NCBI RefSeq assembly: GCF_033962415.1
Contig: NZ_JAVIKH010000008.1
Location: 59,185-123,184 of the forward strand
Length of the DNA: 64,000 nt
DNA from: Candidatus Cetobacterium colombiensis
GTDB lineage: Bacteria > Fusobacteriota > Fusobacteriia > Fusobacteriales > Fusobacteriaceae
Direction: 5' to 3'
The translations under genes and the position numbers were made by a program. This document shows positions 36,311 to 45,216 of this stretch, one piece after another; the stretch's first letter is position 1; each line of letters begins with the position of its first letter. Below the pieces are notes generated by a model that was not told the origin of the DNA, made no database searches, and saw only the letters and a program-made list of their open reading frames with translations.

Positions 36311-36340
36311 GATAGAGGATAATTCTCTATCTTATTTTTA
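36309..36340. terminator. Bidirectional terminator
   Basis: AAGATAGAG and CTCTATCTT form a 9-bp stem around a short loop, with a T-run (ATTTTT) on the plus side. It lies between the TSUP gene (plus) and the OLD-family gene (minus). The minus-strand side has TTATTTTTTG, so it may stop both. Confidence 0.75.
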
Positions 36341-37645
36341 TTTATAAATTTTTCTTATTTTTTCTTCTAATTTTAAAGGAATAGAATATTCTTCATCACT
36401 TATCTTTTGCAATGTATAATATGGTTTATTTTTATAATTTTTTCTTTCTCTCTCCTCTTGATAAATCTCTTCTTCAATATCATTTTCAAATTCTATAAAA
36501 TCTCCTATATATTTATTTATCAATCTTCTTATACTTTTATTTTTTAAATTAGAATTTTCTAATTCTGTCTCATTTCTCCATTTATGATTATCTTTATCAT
36601 AAACTGCTATATATGGAATTCTGTACGCATTTAAAATTTTTATAAACTGAGGAATAATACTTTTACTTCCACACTCGACTATAGAATAGTTATAATTATA
36701 AATATTTAGTTTTTTTGCTAAATATGATAATGCTATTTTATCAGTTTGACCCTCTACTAATATTACTTTTTTAGCAAAAAACATCTCACCTCTATCTGGA
36801 TTTATCCAGTAGTTCATATTAAACTTTTTTATTTCATCACCATTAAAAAGTTCTCCTGTGTGTTGGAACAAATTTATTTCATTTTTTATTTTTTTAATTA
36901 AACAAATAGATTTATACTCTTTTAATCCTACAAAGTAACTAGAATGCGTCTCAATAACTATTTGAACCCCTATCTTAGATAACTTTATTAATAAAGAATA
37001 CATCTCTCTGCTTTCTTGTGGACCTAAATGTAATTCTGGCTCCTCAAATATTAAAAATATATCAGATAACTGATTTTTTAAGTTCACTTTATATTTTTCG
37101 ATATTATTTAATATATTTTTTAAAAAACCAAAAAATATTTTCCTTTGTAAGCTTTGAGATAAAAAATTATTTTTTATATATTGAAGTTTACTATCTAATT
37201 CTTTTATAATTTTTTCATCTTTATTTTTTAAAATTAAAATAGATTTTATCTGATTTAAAGCTTCATATATTCCATTTTCCTTAGATGAAACAATAATTCC
37301 ATTTAAATTTATAAACTTATTTTTTATTTGATTTAAGGATATTTTAATTTCTTTACCATGACTTAAAATAAAATATTTATTTTCCTCTCCAATTTTTTTT
37401 AATAACTTTAATGAAAAAAAACCTTTTTCATTAGTATAAAACTTTATTTTTATCTCTATCGGAATATTTTTATCTTTAAAATCCGAATCTTTGATTTCGT
37501 AATTTCCAAAAATAGCTGATAACCCTTTTAATATATTTGTCTTTCCTCTATTAGATTCTCCAATTAAAATTAATAATTTTTCAAACTCTATTTCTAAATA
37601 TCTTATATTTTGCCAATTGGATATATTCAATCTTTTTATTTCCAT
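36338..37645 (-). CDS. OLD-family ATPase with TOPRIM nuclease-like domain
   Basis: A 435-residue protein. The N-terminal ABC/SMC-like ATPase has Walker A GESNRGKT (29-36) and Walker B IFEEPELHL (near 200), then the H-loop region IETHSSYF. The C-terminal TOPRIM domain has the catalytic glutamate in LVEGQTDK (E298) and the acidic pair in VYDKDNH (near 350). Two-domain OLD proteins are DNA nucleases; some (P2 Old, class 1) act alone and others work with a helicase (Gabija). No helicase partner is adjacent, which favours class 1. It is shorter than most class 1 members. A phage-defence role is inference. It is the last gene of a three-gene minus-strand run. Confidence 0.82.
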   Translation of the reverse strand: MEIKRLNISNWQNIRYLEIEFEKLLILIGESNRGKTNILKGLSAIFGNYEIKDSDFKDKNIPIEIKIKFYTNEKGFFSLKLLKKIGEENKYFILSHGKEIKISLNQIKNKFINLNGIIVSSKENGIYEALNQIKSILILKNKDEKIIKELDSKLQYIKNNFLSQSLQRKIFFGFLKNILNNIEKYKVNLKNQLSDIFLIFEEPELHLGPQESREMYSLLIKLSKIGVQIVIETHSSYFVGLKEYKSICLIKKIKNEINLFQHTGELFNGDEIKKFNMNYWINPDRGEMFFAKKVILVEGQTDKIALSYLAKKLNIYNYNYSIVECGSKSIIPQFIKILNAYRIPYIAVYDKDNHKWRNETELENSNLKNKSIRRLINKYIGDFIEFENDIEEEIYQEERERKNYKNKPYYTLQKISDEEYSIPLKLEEKIRKIYK

Positions 37646-37654
37646 TTTTCTCCC

Positions 37655-38116
37655 CTATTTTTCGTTTGCTAAGTTTACTCTTTTTACTTTCATTGAATAG
37701 CCTAAAACTCCCCATGGATCAAGAGATCCCTTTAAACTTAAAGTATTTTTATCAATTACTTTTGCACTTCCATAATATTTTTTTCCATTCCAAGAATCAT
37801 AAATCCATCCATCTACTAAAGCATCTTTTTTATCATTTAATTTCAGATTTCCAACTACTTGTAAATTCATAACTTTTCTATTTCTTAAAGAAGTATCTGG
37901 ATTTTTTCTATCAATCTGTTCAATCCCTTCCATTGGATCGCCTTTAGGATATTTTAAATCTTTTAACCATCTTACATATCCTACATACTCTTGCCCCTCT
38001 TTTTGAATTTCAATTACAACCTTTTTATCAGGCATTTGCCAATATCCTAAATACGGATCATTTGAAAATATTTTTAAAAATGTTATTATAAATAAAAAAA
38101 TTACATTCTTTTTCAT
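37655..38116 (-). CDS. DUF2147 family exported protein
   Basis: A 153-residue protein with an N-terminal signal peptide (about 1-18, cleavage likely after FS). The mature part is a small beta-barrel DUF2147 domain: GYWQMPDKKVVIEI, YVGYVRWLKDL, and DSWNGKKYYGSAKV followed by a hydrophobic LKGSLDPWGVLGYSMK tail. The family is periplasmic or surface-exposed, sometimes lipocalin-like, with no known function. It sits between the isoprenyl-synthase-like gene (8 bases) and the OLD gene (9 bases), an unusual mix. Confidence 0.8.
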   Translation of the reverse strand: MKKNVIFLFIITFLKIFSNDPYLGYWQMPDKKVVIEIQKEGQEYVGYVRWLKDLKYPKGDPMEGIEQIDRKNPDTSLRNRKVMNLQVVGNLKLNDKKDALVDGWIYDSWNGKKYYGSAKVIDKNTLSLKGSLDPWGVLGYSMKVKRVNLANEK

Positions 38117-38124
38117 TTTTCCTC

Positions 38125-39033
38125 CTAATCAAGAATAGACGTATATTCTTTTAATCCTCTTAATTCAAAAAGTTTTTTTAAAATTCTTTTAGCCTCTTTT
38201 TTATTTATTGGAAAGTCATTTTTTTCCATAATTTTAAATCCATTATATGCTCCTTGGGAAACTTCTTTTAAATATTTTTCTTTTATATTACTTTCGCTAT
38301 CATTTTCATAAAGAAGTTTTGATTTTAAAAGATTAACTTTTCCACTTTCTTCATCTTCTTCTACATCAAAAAAATCATCTAATGCTTGTAATGCCATTCC
38401 TATTTCATATAGTCCTTTTGCATACTCTTTCAGCTTTTCATTTTCTTCTATATCTAATGGTACTTCTAAACTTATTCTTAAAAGTTCACCACCTATTCCA
38501 CTATGAATTTTTTCTAAAATATAAGTATATTCAGGATAATTTATATATTGTTCCTTATCTCTTAAACTTTCACTTAAAGCTATTAAATATATTTTATCAA
38601 ATATTTTTCGACAAGTTTCTTCTTTTCCTTTTGATAACTCTAAACATTCTTTTGTTAGTTCATTTTGACAAGTTAACATAATTAGACTATTAGAAACAAT
38701 ACTATTTTTTAAATTTTTAAAAAATATTAATCCTTTGCTCTCATTATCTATTATATTATCAGTTGATGTTACTATTTGTCTTAAATAAATAACTATTTTT
38801 GTATAACTAACCAAATTCTTTTTTGAGACTTTACTCTCTAAAAGAAGAGATACAATTAAAAGTGTAAAAAAATTCTTTTTAAATGACTCTTTGAAAGTGA
38901 GATCTTTAAATGTAAATTCCAAATTTTCAGAAAATTTTATTTTAGTTAAACTTTCTTCTATTTCTTTTTCTGCTTTTCTCAAAACTTTAAAAGCATCTAT
39001 TAATAATTTTCCAAGCAAAATATGATTTTTCAT
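38125..39033 (-). CDS. Class I isoprenoid-synthase-like protein, divergent
   Basis: A 302-residue all-helical protein resembling trans-isoprenyl diphosphate synthases. The second aspartate-rich motif is clear: QALDDFFDVEEDEESGK, with D219, D220 and D223. The first motif is degenerate: DNIID (92-96) instead of DDxxD. This departs from canonical farnesyl or polyprenyl synthases, so prenyl-chain synthesis is uncertain; terpene-type chemistry, a different substrate or loss of activity are possible. An upstream promoter was not clear. It heads the operon with the DUF2147 and OLD genes. Confidence 0.7.
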   Translation of the reverse strand: MKNHILLGKLLIDAFKVLRKAEKEIEESLTKIKFSENLEFTFKDLTFKESFKKNFFTLLIVSLLLESKVSKKNLVSYTKIVIYLRQIVTSTDNIIDNESKGLIFFKNLKNSIVSNSLIMLTCQNELTKECLELSKGKEETCRKIFDKIYLIALSESLRDKEQYINYPEYTYILEKIHSGIGGELLRISLEVPLDIEENEKLKEYAKGLYEIGMALQALDDFFDVEEDEESGKVNLLKSKLLYENDSESNIKEKYLKEVSQGAYNGFKIMEKNDFPINKKEAKRILKKLFELRGLKEYTSILD

Positions 39034-39110
39034 ATTTAACCTCCTAAATACTTTTGAGTAGTCATAATATATTAACTACTTTCTATTTGTACTTTTCTTT
39101 TTTTTAATTA

Positions 39111-39137
39111 AAAAAAGTGGAGAATTTAATCTCCACT
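39111..39137 (-). terminator. Terminator of gltX
   Basis: On the minus strand AGTGGAG and CTCCACT form a 7-bp stem around ATTAAATT, followed directly by TTTTTT. It lies just past the gltX stop codon. Confidence 0.85.
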
Positions 39138-39143
39138 ATTTTA

Positions 39144-40652
39144 TTAGATATTGTATAATTTTTTCATTCTCTCTATTCTGCTTATAGTTCTATCTCTTCC
39201 TATGATTGAAACTAAATTATATAAGTCCGCTCCTTTTGGAAGTCCAGTTAAAACCGCTCTTAAAGGCATATAAACCTTTCCTGGTCCCTCTCCTACTTCA
39301 TCAAGAGTTTCTTTTAATAATTCTTTAGCTCTATCAATAGAAATAGCTTCGTCACATGCAGCTATTTTCTCTTGGAATAAGTTTATTGATTTCTTTCCAG
39401 CCTCATCTTGAATAACTGTATAAAGTCTTTCAATTCCCTTTACTTCTTTTTTATCTGTTTCTTCAGTTACAACTGGTAAAGTATACTCATCTTTAAAATA
39501 AACTTCTGATTGATCTACAATCTCTTTTATTGTCTGAGCTCCCTCTCTTAAGATATCCACTACTCTGCATAAAGTATCAAACTCTTTTTCTGTTAACTCT
39601 TCACCAATTAAACCAGCATTTCTAAAGAATGGAACAGCTAACTCTGTTAACTCTTTTAAATCCTTCATTCTCATATGTTGATTATTTACCCAACCTAATT
39701 TAACTAGGTCAAATACAGGTCCTCCTAAAGATACCTTGTCTATATCAAAGTTATCTTTAAATTCTTGAAGAGTGAATATCTCTTTATTTTCACCGAAAGA
39801 GTATCCCATTAATCCTAAGAAGTTTACAATTCCTTCTTTTAAGTAACCTTCTTCTCTATACCAATTTAATGAAACAGGATTTTTTCTTTTTGATATTTTT
39901 GTTCTATCTGAATTTCTAAGTAATGGCATGTGAATAAACTCAGGTTCTTCCCATCCAAAAGCTTTATATAACTGAATATGCTTTGGTGTAGATGCAATCC
40001 ACTCCTCAGCTCTTATTACATGAGTTATATTCATTAGATAGTCATCAACAACGTTTGCTAAGTGATAAGTTGGGAAGCCGTCACCTTTTAATAATACTTG
40101 GTCATCGATTTTATTGTTTTCAAAAACAATATCTCCTCTTAATCTATCCTTAATGATTGTTTCTCCTTCATAAGGCATTTTAAGTCTAATTACATACTCT
40201 TCTCCAGCTGCTAATTTTGCCTCAATTTCCTCTTTTGAAAGAGATCTACAGTGTCCATCATATCCAGGAGCTTTACCCATAGCTTTTTGTCTTTCTCTTA
40301 ATTTTTCTAATCTATCTTGAGTACAGAAGCAGTAGTAAGCTTCACCTTTCTCTACTAACTTGTGTGCATACTCTCCATATAAATGGAATCTCTCTGATTG
40401 TCTATAAGGTCCTACTGGTCCTCCAATATCAGGACCTTCAGCATAATCTAATCCTAGCCATTTTAAAGCATCGAATATCATCTGCTCAGAACCCTCTGTA
40501 TATCTGTTTTGGTCAGTATCCTCTATTCTTAATATAAAGTCTCCACCATTTTTATAAGCAAAAGCTAAGTTGAATAACGCAATGTAAGCTGTTCCTACGT
40601 GTGGATCTCCTGTTGGAGAAGGCGCAATTCTCGTTCTTACTCTTCTTTCCAT
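39144..40652 (-). CDS. gltX: Glutamyl-tRNA synthetase
   Basis: Class I synthetase charging tRNA-Glu (and in many bacteria tRNA-Gln, with later amidation). The 502 residues carry the HIGH-like motif [12 protein letters not shown] near residues 10-21 and the KMSKS-like motif KISKRKN near 250. The anticodon-binding C-terminal helical domain is complete. It is monocistronic with its own promoter and terminator. Whether it is discriminating or not cannot be judged from these motifs alone. Confidence 0.97.
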   Translation of the reverse strand: MERRVRTRIAPSPTGDPHVGTAYIALFNLAFAYKNGGDFILRIEDTDQNRYTEGSEQMIFDALKWLGLDYAEGPDIGGPVGPYRQSERFHLYGEYAHKLVEKGEAYYCFCTQDRLEKLRERQKAMGKAPGYDGHCRSLSKEEIEAKLAAGEEYVIRLKMPYEGETIIKDRLRGDIVFENNKIDDQVLLKGDGFPTYHLANVVDDYLMNITHVIRAEEWIASTPKHIQLYKAFGWEEPEFIHMPLLRNSDRTKISKRKNPVSLNWYREEGYLKEGIVNFLGLMGYSFGENKEIFTLQEFKDNFDIDKVSLGGPVFDLVKLGWVNNQHMRMKDLKELTELAVPFFRNAGLIGEELTEKEFDTLCRVVDILREGAQTIKEIVDQSEVYFKDEYTLPVVTEETDKKEVKGIERLYTVIQDEAGKKSINLFQEKIAACDEAISIDRAKELLKETLDEVGEGPGKVYMPLRAVLTGLPKGADLYNLVSIIGRDRTISRIERMKKLYNI

Positions 40653-40687
40653 TATAATCTCTCCCTTTTTTGTAATTTGTACCCTAT

Positions 40688-40716
40688 ATTATAATCCATA
40701 TAGACCATAATTTCAA
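40688..40716 (-). promoter_or_regulatory. Promoter of gltX
   Basis: TTGAAA at 40716-40711, a 17-base spacer and perfect TATAAT at 40693-40688, about 35 bases before the gltX start codon. Confidence 0.8.
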
Positions 40717-40725
40717 GATTACTTA

Positions 40726-41830
40726 CTAGTTTTTATTTTTTGACCATCTTAAATATCCATTTATAAAATCATCAATGTCTCCATCCATAACAGCTTTGAT
40801 ATTTCCAGATTCAACTCCTGTTCTATGATCTTTCACCATTGTATACGGTTGGAAGACATATGATCTAATTTGATTTCCCCAACCTATATCACTTTGTTCA
40901 CCTTGAATCTTTTTTAATGCCTCTTCTTTTTTCTTCATTTCAATTTCTAAAAGTTTAGATTTTAAAAGTTTCATTGCGGTTTCTCTATTACTTAATTGCG
41001 ATCTTTCTCTTTGACATGTTACGACTACTCCTGTTGGAATATGTGTTATTCTAACTGCTGAGTCTGTCATATTTACGTGTTGCCCTCCAGCTCCAGAAGC
41101 TCTATATGTGTCTACTCTTAAATCTCCTGAATCTATTGTTATCTCTACAGTATCATCAACTTCTGGCATAATATCTACTGAAGCAAAAGATGTATGTCTT
41201 TTTTTATTGGCATCAAAAGGTGATATTCTAACTAATCTATGAACACCTTTTTCTCCTTTTAGGTATCCATATGCTCTAGTACCTTCAACTAAAAGTGTTA
41301 TTGATTTTATTCCAACTGAATCTCCAGCCATATAATCCATTTCAGTAACTTTAAATCCTCTTGAATTAAACCATCTCATATACATTCTATAAAGCATATC
41401 TGCCCAATCACAGGCCTCTGTTCCTCCCGCTCCTGAATGTATTGTTACAATTGCATTATTACTATCATATTCTCCATCTAGTAACATTTTTGTATCAAAA
41501 TTATCTATCATATGCATTAATTTATTATGTTTTTCTTCTAACTCTGGAACGAAGTCTTCTTCACCTAAAGAAACAAAATCAATTAATACTTCCTCGTCAA
41601 AAAACATACTTTCAATTGTTTCAAATTCTTTAACAACATCTTTTTCTTCATTCATTTCTTTTATTATTTTTCCACTAGTTAATTTATCATTCCAAAAACC
41701 ATCTTCTAAAGTTTTTTTCTCTAAATTTGAAATTTTTTCCTTTCTAGCCTCTAAGTCAAAGAGACCCCCTAATAGCTTCTATTTGATTTTTAAACTGGTT
41801 ATATTCTCTTTTTAATTCTAAAATATCCAT
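40726..41830 (-). CDS. prfB: Peptide chain release factor 2, expressed by programmed +1 frameshift
   Basis: Releases peptides at UGA and UAA. The reading frame is in two parts. The zero frame starts at ATG 41830 (AGGAGG eight bases upstream) and runs 24 codons to CTT TGA; the ribosome slips +1 and continues to 40726, giving about 367 residues, normal for RF2. The stop-recognition tripeptide SPF (in RISPFDANKKRHTSF) and the GGQ catalytic motif (GAGGQHVNMTDSAV) are present. It ends the tatD-acpS-NuoE-like-prfB run. The break is regulatory, not a defect. Confidence 0.96.
41755..41770 (-). promoter_or_regulatory. RF2 autoregulatory frameshift site
   Basis: The internal Shine-Dalgarno-like AGGGGG at 41770-41765 is followed, one codon (TCT) later, by CTT TGA C, the classic RF2 slip site. 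When RF2 is scarce the ribosome pauses at TGA and shifts +1 from CTT to TTT, so RF2 level controls its own synthesis. Confidence 0.95.
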
Positions 41831-41848
41831 TAAATTTCCTCCTAAAAT

Positions 41849-42268
41849 TTATTTTAAATTTAATAATAATTTTTCTAAATCCTCTAAAGTTTTATATGAA
41901 TAATACTCTTCATTAACTTTCAGATTGCTCGCCTTTGCACAACGTCCTAAACAATGTCTTTCCTCTATTGGAAAATTAATTTTTTCTCTCAATTCATTTA
42001 ATTTTTCTTTTAATCCTGGTTGATTACAATTTCTCCCTACACAAATTTGGACATAATGCTTAACTCTAGCTTTTTGTAATTTTGGATAAAACTTTATTGT
42101 CCCTTCCAAAGAAAATGGAAAAATATCTAATTTTTTTGAAACATAAGCTAATACATCATCTGGTAAATATCCTAACTCATCTAAAACAAATGATAATACT
42201 TTATAATCATCTTTTTTATTTTCTAATTCGTCTATATAAACATCTAATTTTTCATAAAATCCTTTCAT
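41849..42268 (-). CDS. Orphan NuoE-like [2Fe-2S] thioredoxin-fold protein
   Basis: A 139-residue protein like the 24-kDa subunit of NADH dehydrogenase or NAD-reducing hydrogenase. The four cluster cysteines are C76 and C81 (CVGRNC) and C106 and C110 (CLGRC), after an N-terminal helical stretch (LSFVLDELGYLPDDVLAYVSKKLD-like). No NuoF or hydrogenase subunit is nearby, so its redox partner is unknown. It sits between acpS (overlapping by one base) and prfB (18 bases). It may be an isolated shuttle ferredoxin or part of a complex encoded elsewhere. Confidence 0.85.
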   Translation of the reverse strand: MKGFYEKLDVYIDELENKKDDYKVLSFVLDELGYLPDDVLAYVSKKLDIFPFSLEGTIKFYPKLQKARVKHYVQICVGRNCNQPGLKEKLNELREKINFPIEERHCLGRCAKASNLKVNEEYYSYKTLEDLEKLLLNLK

Positions 42269-42639
42269 TATACCTCCCTCTCCATTATAATCGAAACAGC
42301 TGTTGCATATTCTTTACAGTGAGATATTGATATTTCTACCATAAATTTATCTTTCAACTCTTTCAAAGAACCCTTAAAAAAAACTTCGGGTTTTCCTAAT
42401 TGATCATTTAAAATTTCAATATCAACTAATTTAAAACCTCTAACTCCAGTTCCTAAAGCTTTTGATATAGCTTCTTTTGCAGAAAATCTTCCTGCATAAC
42501 TCTCACTTTTATTTCCTTTTTTTTCAATTTGTTCAATTTCATTTTGAGTAAAAACTTTTTCTTTAAACCCATTTTTTTCAATAGCTTTAGCTATTCTACT
42601 AATTTCTACAATATCATTTCCTATTCCTACTAGTTTCAT
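42268..42639 (-). CDS. acpS: Holo-[acyl-carrier-protein] synthase
   Basis: Transfers 4'-phosphopantetheine from CoA to a serine of ACP. The 123-residue length is standard. The Mg2+-binding GIGNDIVEISRI motif is near residues 5-16 and the FSAKEAISKALGTG motif near 52-65. C-terminal ISISHCKEYATAVSII is also typical. It lies 8 bases after tatD and overlaps the next gene by one base. Confidence 0.95.
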   Translation of the reverse strand: MKLVGIGNDIVEISRIAKAIEKNGFKEKVFTQNEIEQIEKKGNKSESYAGRFSAKEAISKALGTGVRGFKLVDIEILNDQLGKPEVFFKGSLKELKDKFMVEISISHCKEYATAVSIIMEREV

Positions 42640-42647
42640 TATATTAC

Positions 42648-43406
42648 CTATACAATTCCATATAACTTTTTAGCATTTTGTGTTGTTATTTCTTTTACTT
42701 CTTCAACAGATACCTCTTTTATTTCTGCTATTTTTTGAGCTACATACTCCACATAAATAGGTTCATTTCTTTTTCCTCTAAAAGGTTCTGGAGTCAAGTA
42801 TGGACAATCTGTTTCTATAACAATTCTATCTAAAGGAATATTTTTTACTACTTCAACTGTTTTCTTAGCATTTTTAAAAGTTAATGTTCCTCCTATTCCC
42901 AAATAAAATCTATCTATTAATTCTTTAGCCGTTTCTAGTGAACCTGGATAGCAATGTATTACTCCTGTTATCTCTGGATGATTTTTTAAAATATTAACAG
43001 TATCTTCCATAGCATCTCTTGTATGAATAACAACAGGTTTATTTAATCTTTTTGCTAATTCTAACTGTTTTATAAATCTTTCTTGTTGGACATCCTTTGG
43101 TTCTGTCATCCAATGATAATCTAAACCAATCTCACCTATAGCTAAAACTTTAGGATTTTTCCCTAAAGTTTCTAATTCTTTTTCAGTTTGTTCATTATAT
43201 TGAGCTATGTCTATTGGATGTACTCCTATTACAGCATATATAAAATCATATTTTTCAGCTAACTCTAAACTCTTTTTCGAACTTTCTAAATCATATCCTA
43301 TATTTACACAAAATTCTAATTGTTCTTTTATTCTTTCAATTACTTCTAATCTATCTGTATCAAACTGTTCATTATCTAGATGACAGTGAGTATCAACTAA
43401 TTTCAT
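42648..43406 (-). CDS. tatD: TatD-family metal-dependent deoxyribonuclease
   Basis: A TIM-barrel metallohydrolase of 252 residues with 3'-5' exonuclease activity in studied members. The metal ligands are visible: N-terminal DTHCHLD, GEIGLDYH, HTRDA, GVIHCYPG and the C-terminal ETDCPYLTPEP. It opens the minus-strand run tatD-acpS-NuoE-like-prfB. The 196-base gap upstream (43407-43602) separates it from the divergent pyrophosphatase gene and appears to hold only promoters. Confidence 0.93.
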   Translation of the reverse strand: MKLVDTHCHLDNEQFDTDRLEVIERIKEQLEFCVNIGYDLESSKKSLELAEKYDFIYAVIGVHPIDIAQYNEQTEKELETLGKNPKVLAIGEIGLDYHWMTEPKDVQQERFIKQLELAKRLNKPVVIHTRDAMEDTVNILKNHPEITGVIHCYPGSLETAKELIDRFYLGIGGTLTFKNAKKTVEVVKNIPLDRIVIETDCPYLTPEPFRGKRNEPIYVEYVAQKIAEIKEVSVEEVKEITTQNAKKLYGIV

Positions 43407-43532
43407 AATTATTCACCTCTTTATTAATTTACATAAAAATCTTTAATATATTTTATCATAATAACATTATATTTTCTATATTACCATTATCCTCTATTTA
43501 GAATTATATTTTTTATAAGAAAAGTAAAGATT

Positions 43533-43561
43533 TTGTTGTTCTATTCTTAAAAAAATGATAA
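43533..43561 (+). promoter_or_regulatory. Possible promoter of the pyrophosphatase-led plus-strand operon
   Basis: TTGTTG at 43533-43538, a 17-base spacer and TGATAA at 43556-43561, about 40 bases upstream of the ATG. Both hexamers are imperfect. Confidence 0.4.
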
Positions 43562-43602
43562 AATAATTAATAGACTTATTAAGAAAAAGGAGAGTATTTT
43601 AC

Positions 43603-45210
43603 ATGGAACCAATTTTAATTTTTGGACACAAAAATCCAGATACAGATTCAATCTGTTCAGCTATCTCTTTAGCTAAATTAAAAGAATTAAAGGGAGAATC
43701 AGCTCAAGCTTGTAGATTAGGAAACATCAGTAAGGAAACTGAATTTGTTTTAAAAAGCTTTAATATAGATGCACCGAAATTACTTTCAACAGTAAGTGCT
43801 CAAATTTCAGACCTTACTCATATTGAAAAGAAAACTATCAATCACAAAACTTCACTTAGAAAAGCATTAGAAATAATGACTCAAGAAGGTTTTTCTAGCT
43901 TACCTGTTGTAAATAGCAAAAATCATCTTAAAGGAATGATTCATGTTTCTGATATTGCTAATGCATATTTAAATATGGATTACTCTGATTTATTTTCAAA
44001 ATACTATACAACTTATGAAAATCTAAAAGACGTTTTAGAAGGAGAAGTTGTTAGTGGAGAATATCCTTGTGGTCAAATCGAAGCCAACTTAAAAGGTGTT
44101 AGTGAATATCGTAATATTGTTGCAGGTGATATTGTTATCACAACAACTATATTAGATTCTATTGATAACTTAATTGAATTAGGTGTTAAAATGATTATTC
44201 TTTGTTGTGATAAAGAGGATGTTATTTTACCAAGAGATTCTAAAATACCTGTTTTAAGAGTAAATAAATCTTTATTTAAAGCTATTCCATTAATATCGCA
44301 ATCTGCATCAATATTATCAATTTTAAACAATGATAAATTCTATTCATTCTCTATTGATGATTATTTAACTGACATAAAAGATATTATGAAGGAATCTACA
44401 CAAACTAACTTTCCAGTAGTTGAGAAAAATGGAGAAGTTTATGGAACTATTAGAACTAAAGATTTAATCAATTTCACTAGAAAAAATGTTGTTTTAGTTG
44501 ATCATAACGAATCTACTCAATCGGTTTCTGGATTAAAAGATGCTAAAATTGTTCAAGTTGTTGATCATCATAAATTTGGAAATTTTGAAACTAATGAACC
44601 AGTTAAAATTAATGCTGAAACTGTAGGATGTACTTGTACAATTATTTATGGATTATATAAAGAAGCTGGAATTGTTCCTCCAAAAGAGATTGCTGGTTTA
44701 ATGATGAGTGCTATTTTATCTGATACACTTTTATTTAAATCACCAACTTGTACAGAAAAAGATATTCAAGTTGTTAAAGAACTAGCTACTATTTCTGGTA
44801 TTGAAAACTTTGAATCTTATGGAATGGATATGCTTATAGCGGGAACTTCTCTTTCTGATAAAACTCCAGAAGAGATTTTAACTATGGACCAAAAAGAATT
44901 TTCAATGAACGGTATAAAATTAGCTATTTCTCAAGTTAATACAGTTGATGTTAAAGGTCTTTTAGATCAACAATCTGCTTTAGAAGCTGCTATGACTGAA
45001 ACAAATACTAAAAATGATTACAAATTATCTGTACTTGTTATAACTGATATTGTTAAAGCTGGATCAATGTTACTTGTTGTTGGAGAACCTACTATTGTTG
45101 AAAAAGGATTCCATACAACTTTAAACAACAACACTGCATGGGTTGATGGTGTTGTTTCTAGAAAGAAACAGGTTGTTCCTTTCTTAATGGCTGCTGCTCA
45201 AGGAGTGTGA
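43603..45210 (+). CDS. CBS-domain regulated manganese-dependent inorganic pyrophosphatase
   Basis: A family II pyrophosphatase of 535 residues. The order is DHH domain start (IFGHKNPDTDSICSAI), a CBS domain (about 75-130), a DRTGG-type insert (about 140-240), a second CBS domain (about 245-300), then the DHH signature VVDHHKFGNF near 320 and the DHHA2 C-terminus (KKQVVPFLMAA). Known CBS-PPases bind AMP, ADP and diadenosine polyphosphates at the CBS/DRTGG module to control PPi hydrolysis. It heads a plus-strand run with YgiQ, der and a two-component pair. Confidence 0.92.
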   Translation: MEPILIFGHKNPDTDSICSAISLAKLKELKGESAQACRLGNISKETEFVLKSFNIDAPKLLSTVSAQISDLTHIEKKTINHKTSLRKALEIMTQEGFSSLPVVNSKNHLKGMIHVSDIANAYLNMDYSDLFSKYYTTYENLKDVLEGEVVSGEYPCGQIEANLKGVSEYRNIVAGDIVITTTILDSIDNLIELGVKMIILCCDKEDVILPRDSKIPVLRVNKSLFKAIPLISQSASILSILNNDKFYSFSIDDYLTDIKDIMKESTQTNFPVVEKNGEVYGTIRTKDLINFTRKNVVLVDHNESTQSVSGLKDAKIVQVVDHHKFGNFETNEPVKINAETVGCTCTIIYGLYKEAGIVPPKEIAGLMMSAILSDTLLFKSPTCTEKDIQVVKELATISGIENFESYGMDMLIAGTSLSDKTPEEILTMDQKEFSMNGIKLAISQVNTVDVKGLLDQQSALEAAMTETNTKNDYKLSVLVITDIVKAGSMLLVVGEPTIVEKGFHTTLNNNTAWVDGVVSRKKQVVPFLMAAAQGV

Positions 45211-45216
45211 TTTTAA

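Noticed and set aside
40726..41655. A truncated prfB beginning at the internal ATG at 41655, or a prfB pseudogene
   Set aside because: The upstream in-frame segment restores the normal RF2 N-terminus through the conserved frameshift site.
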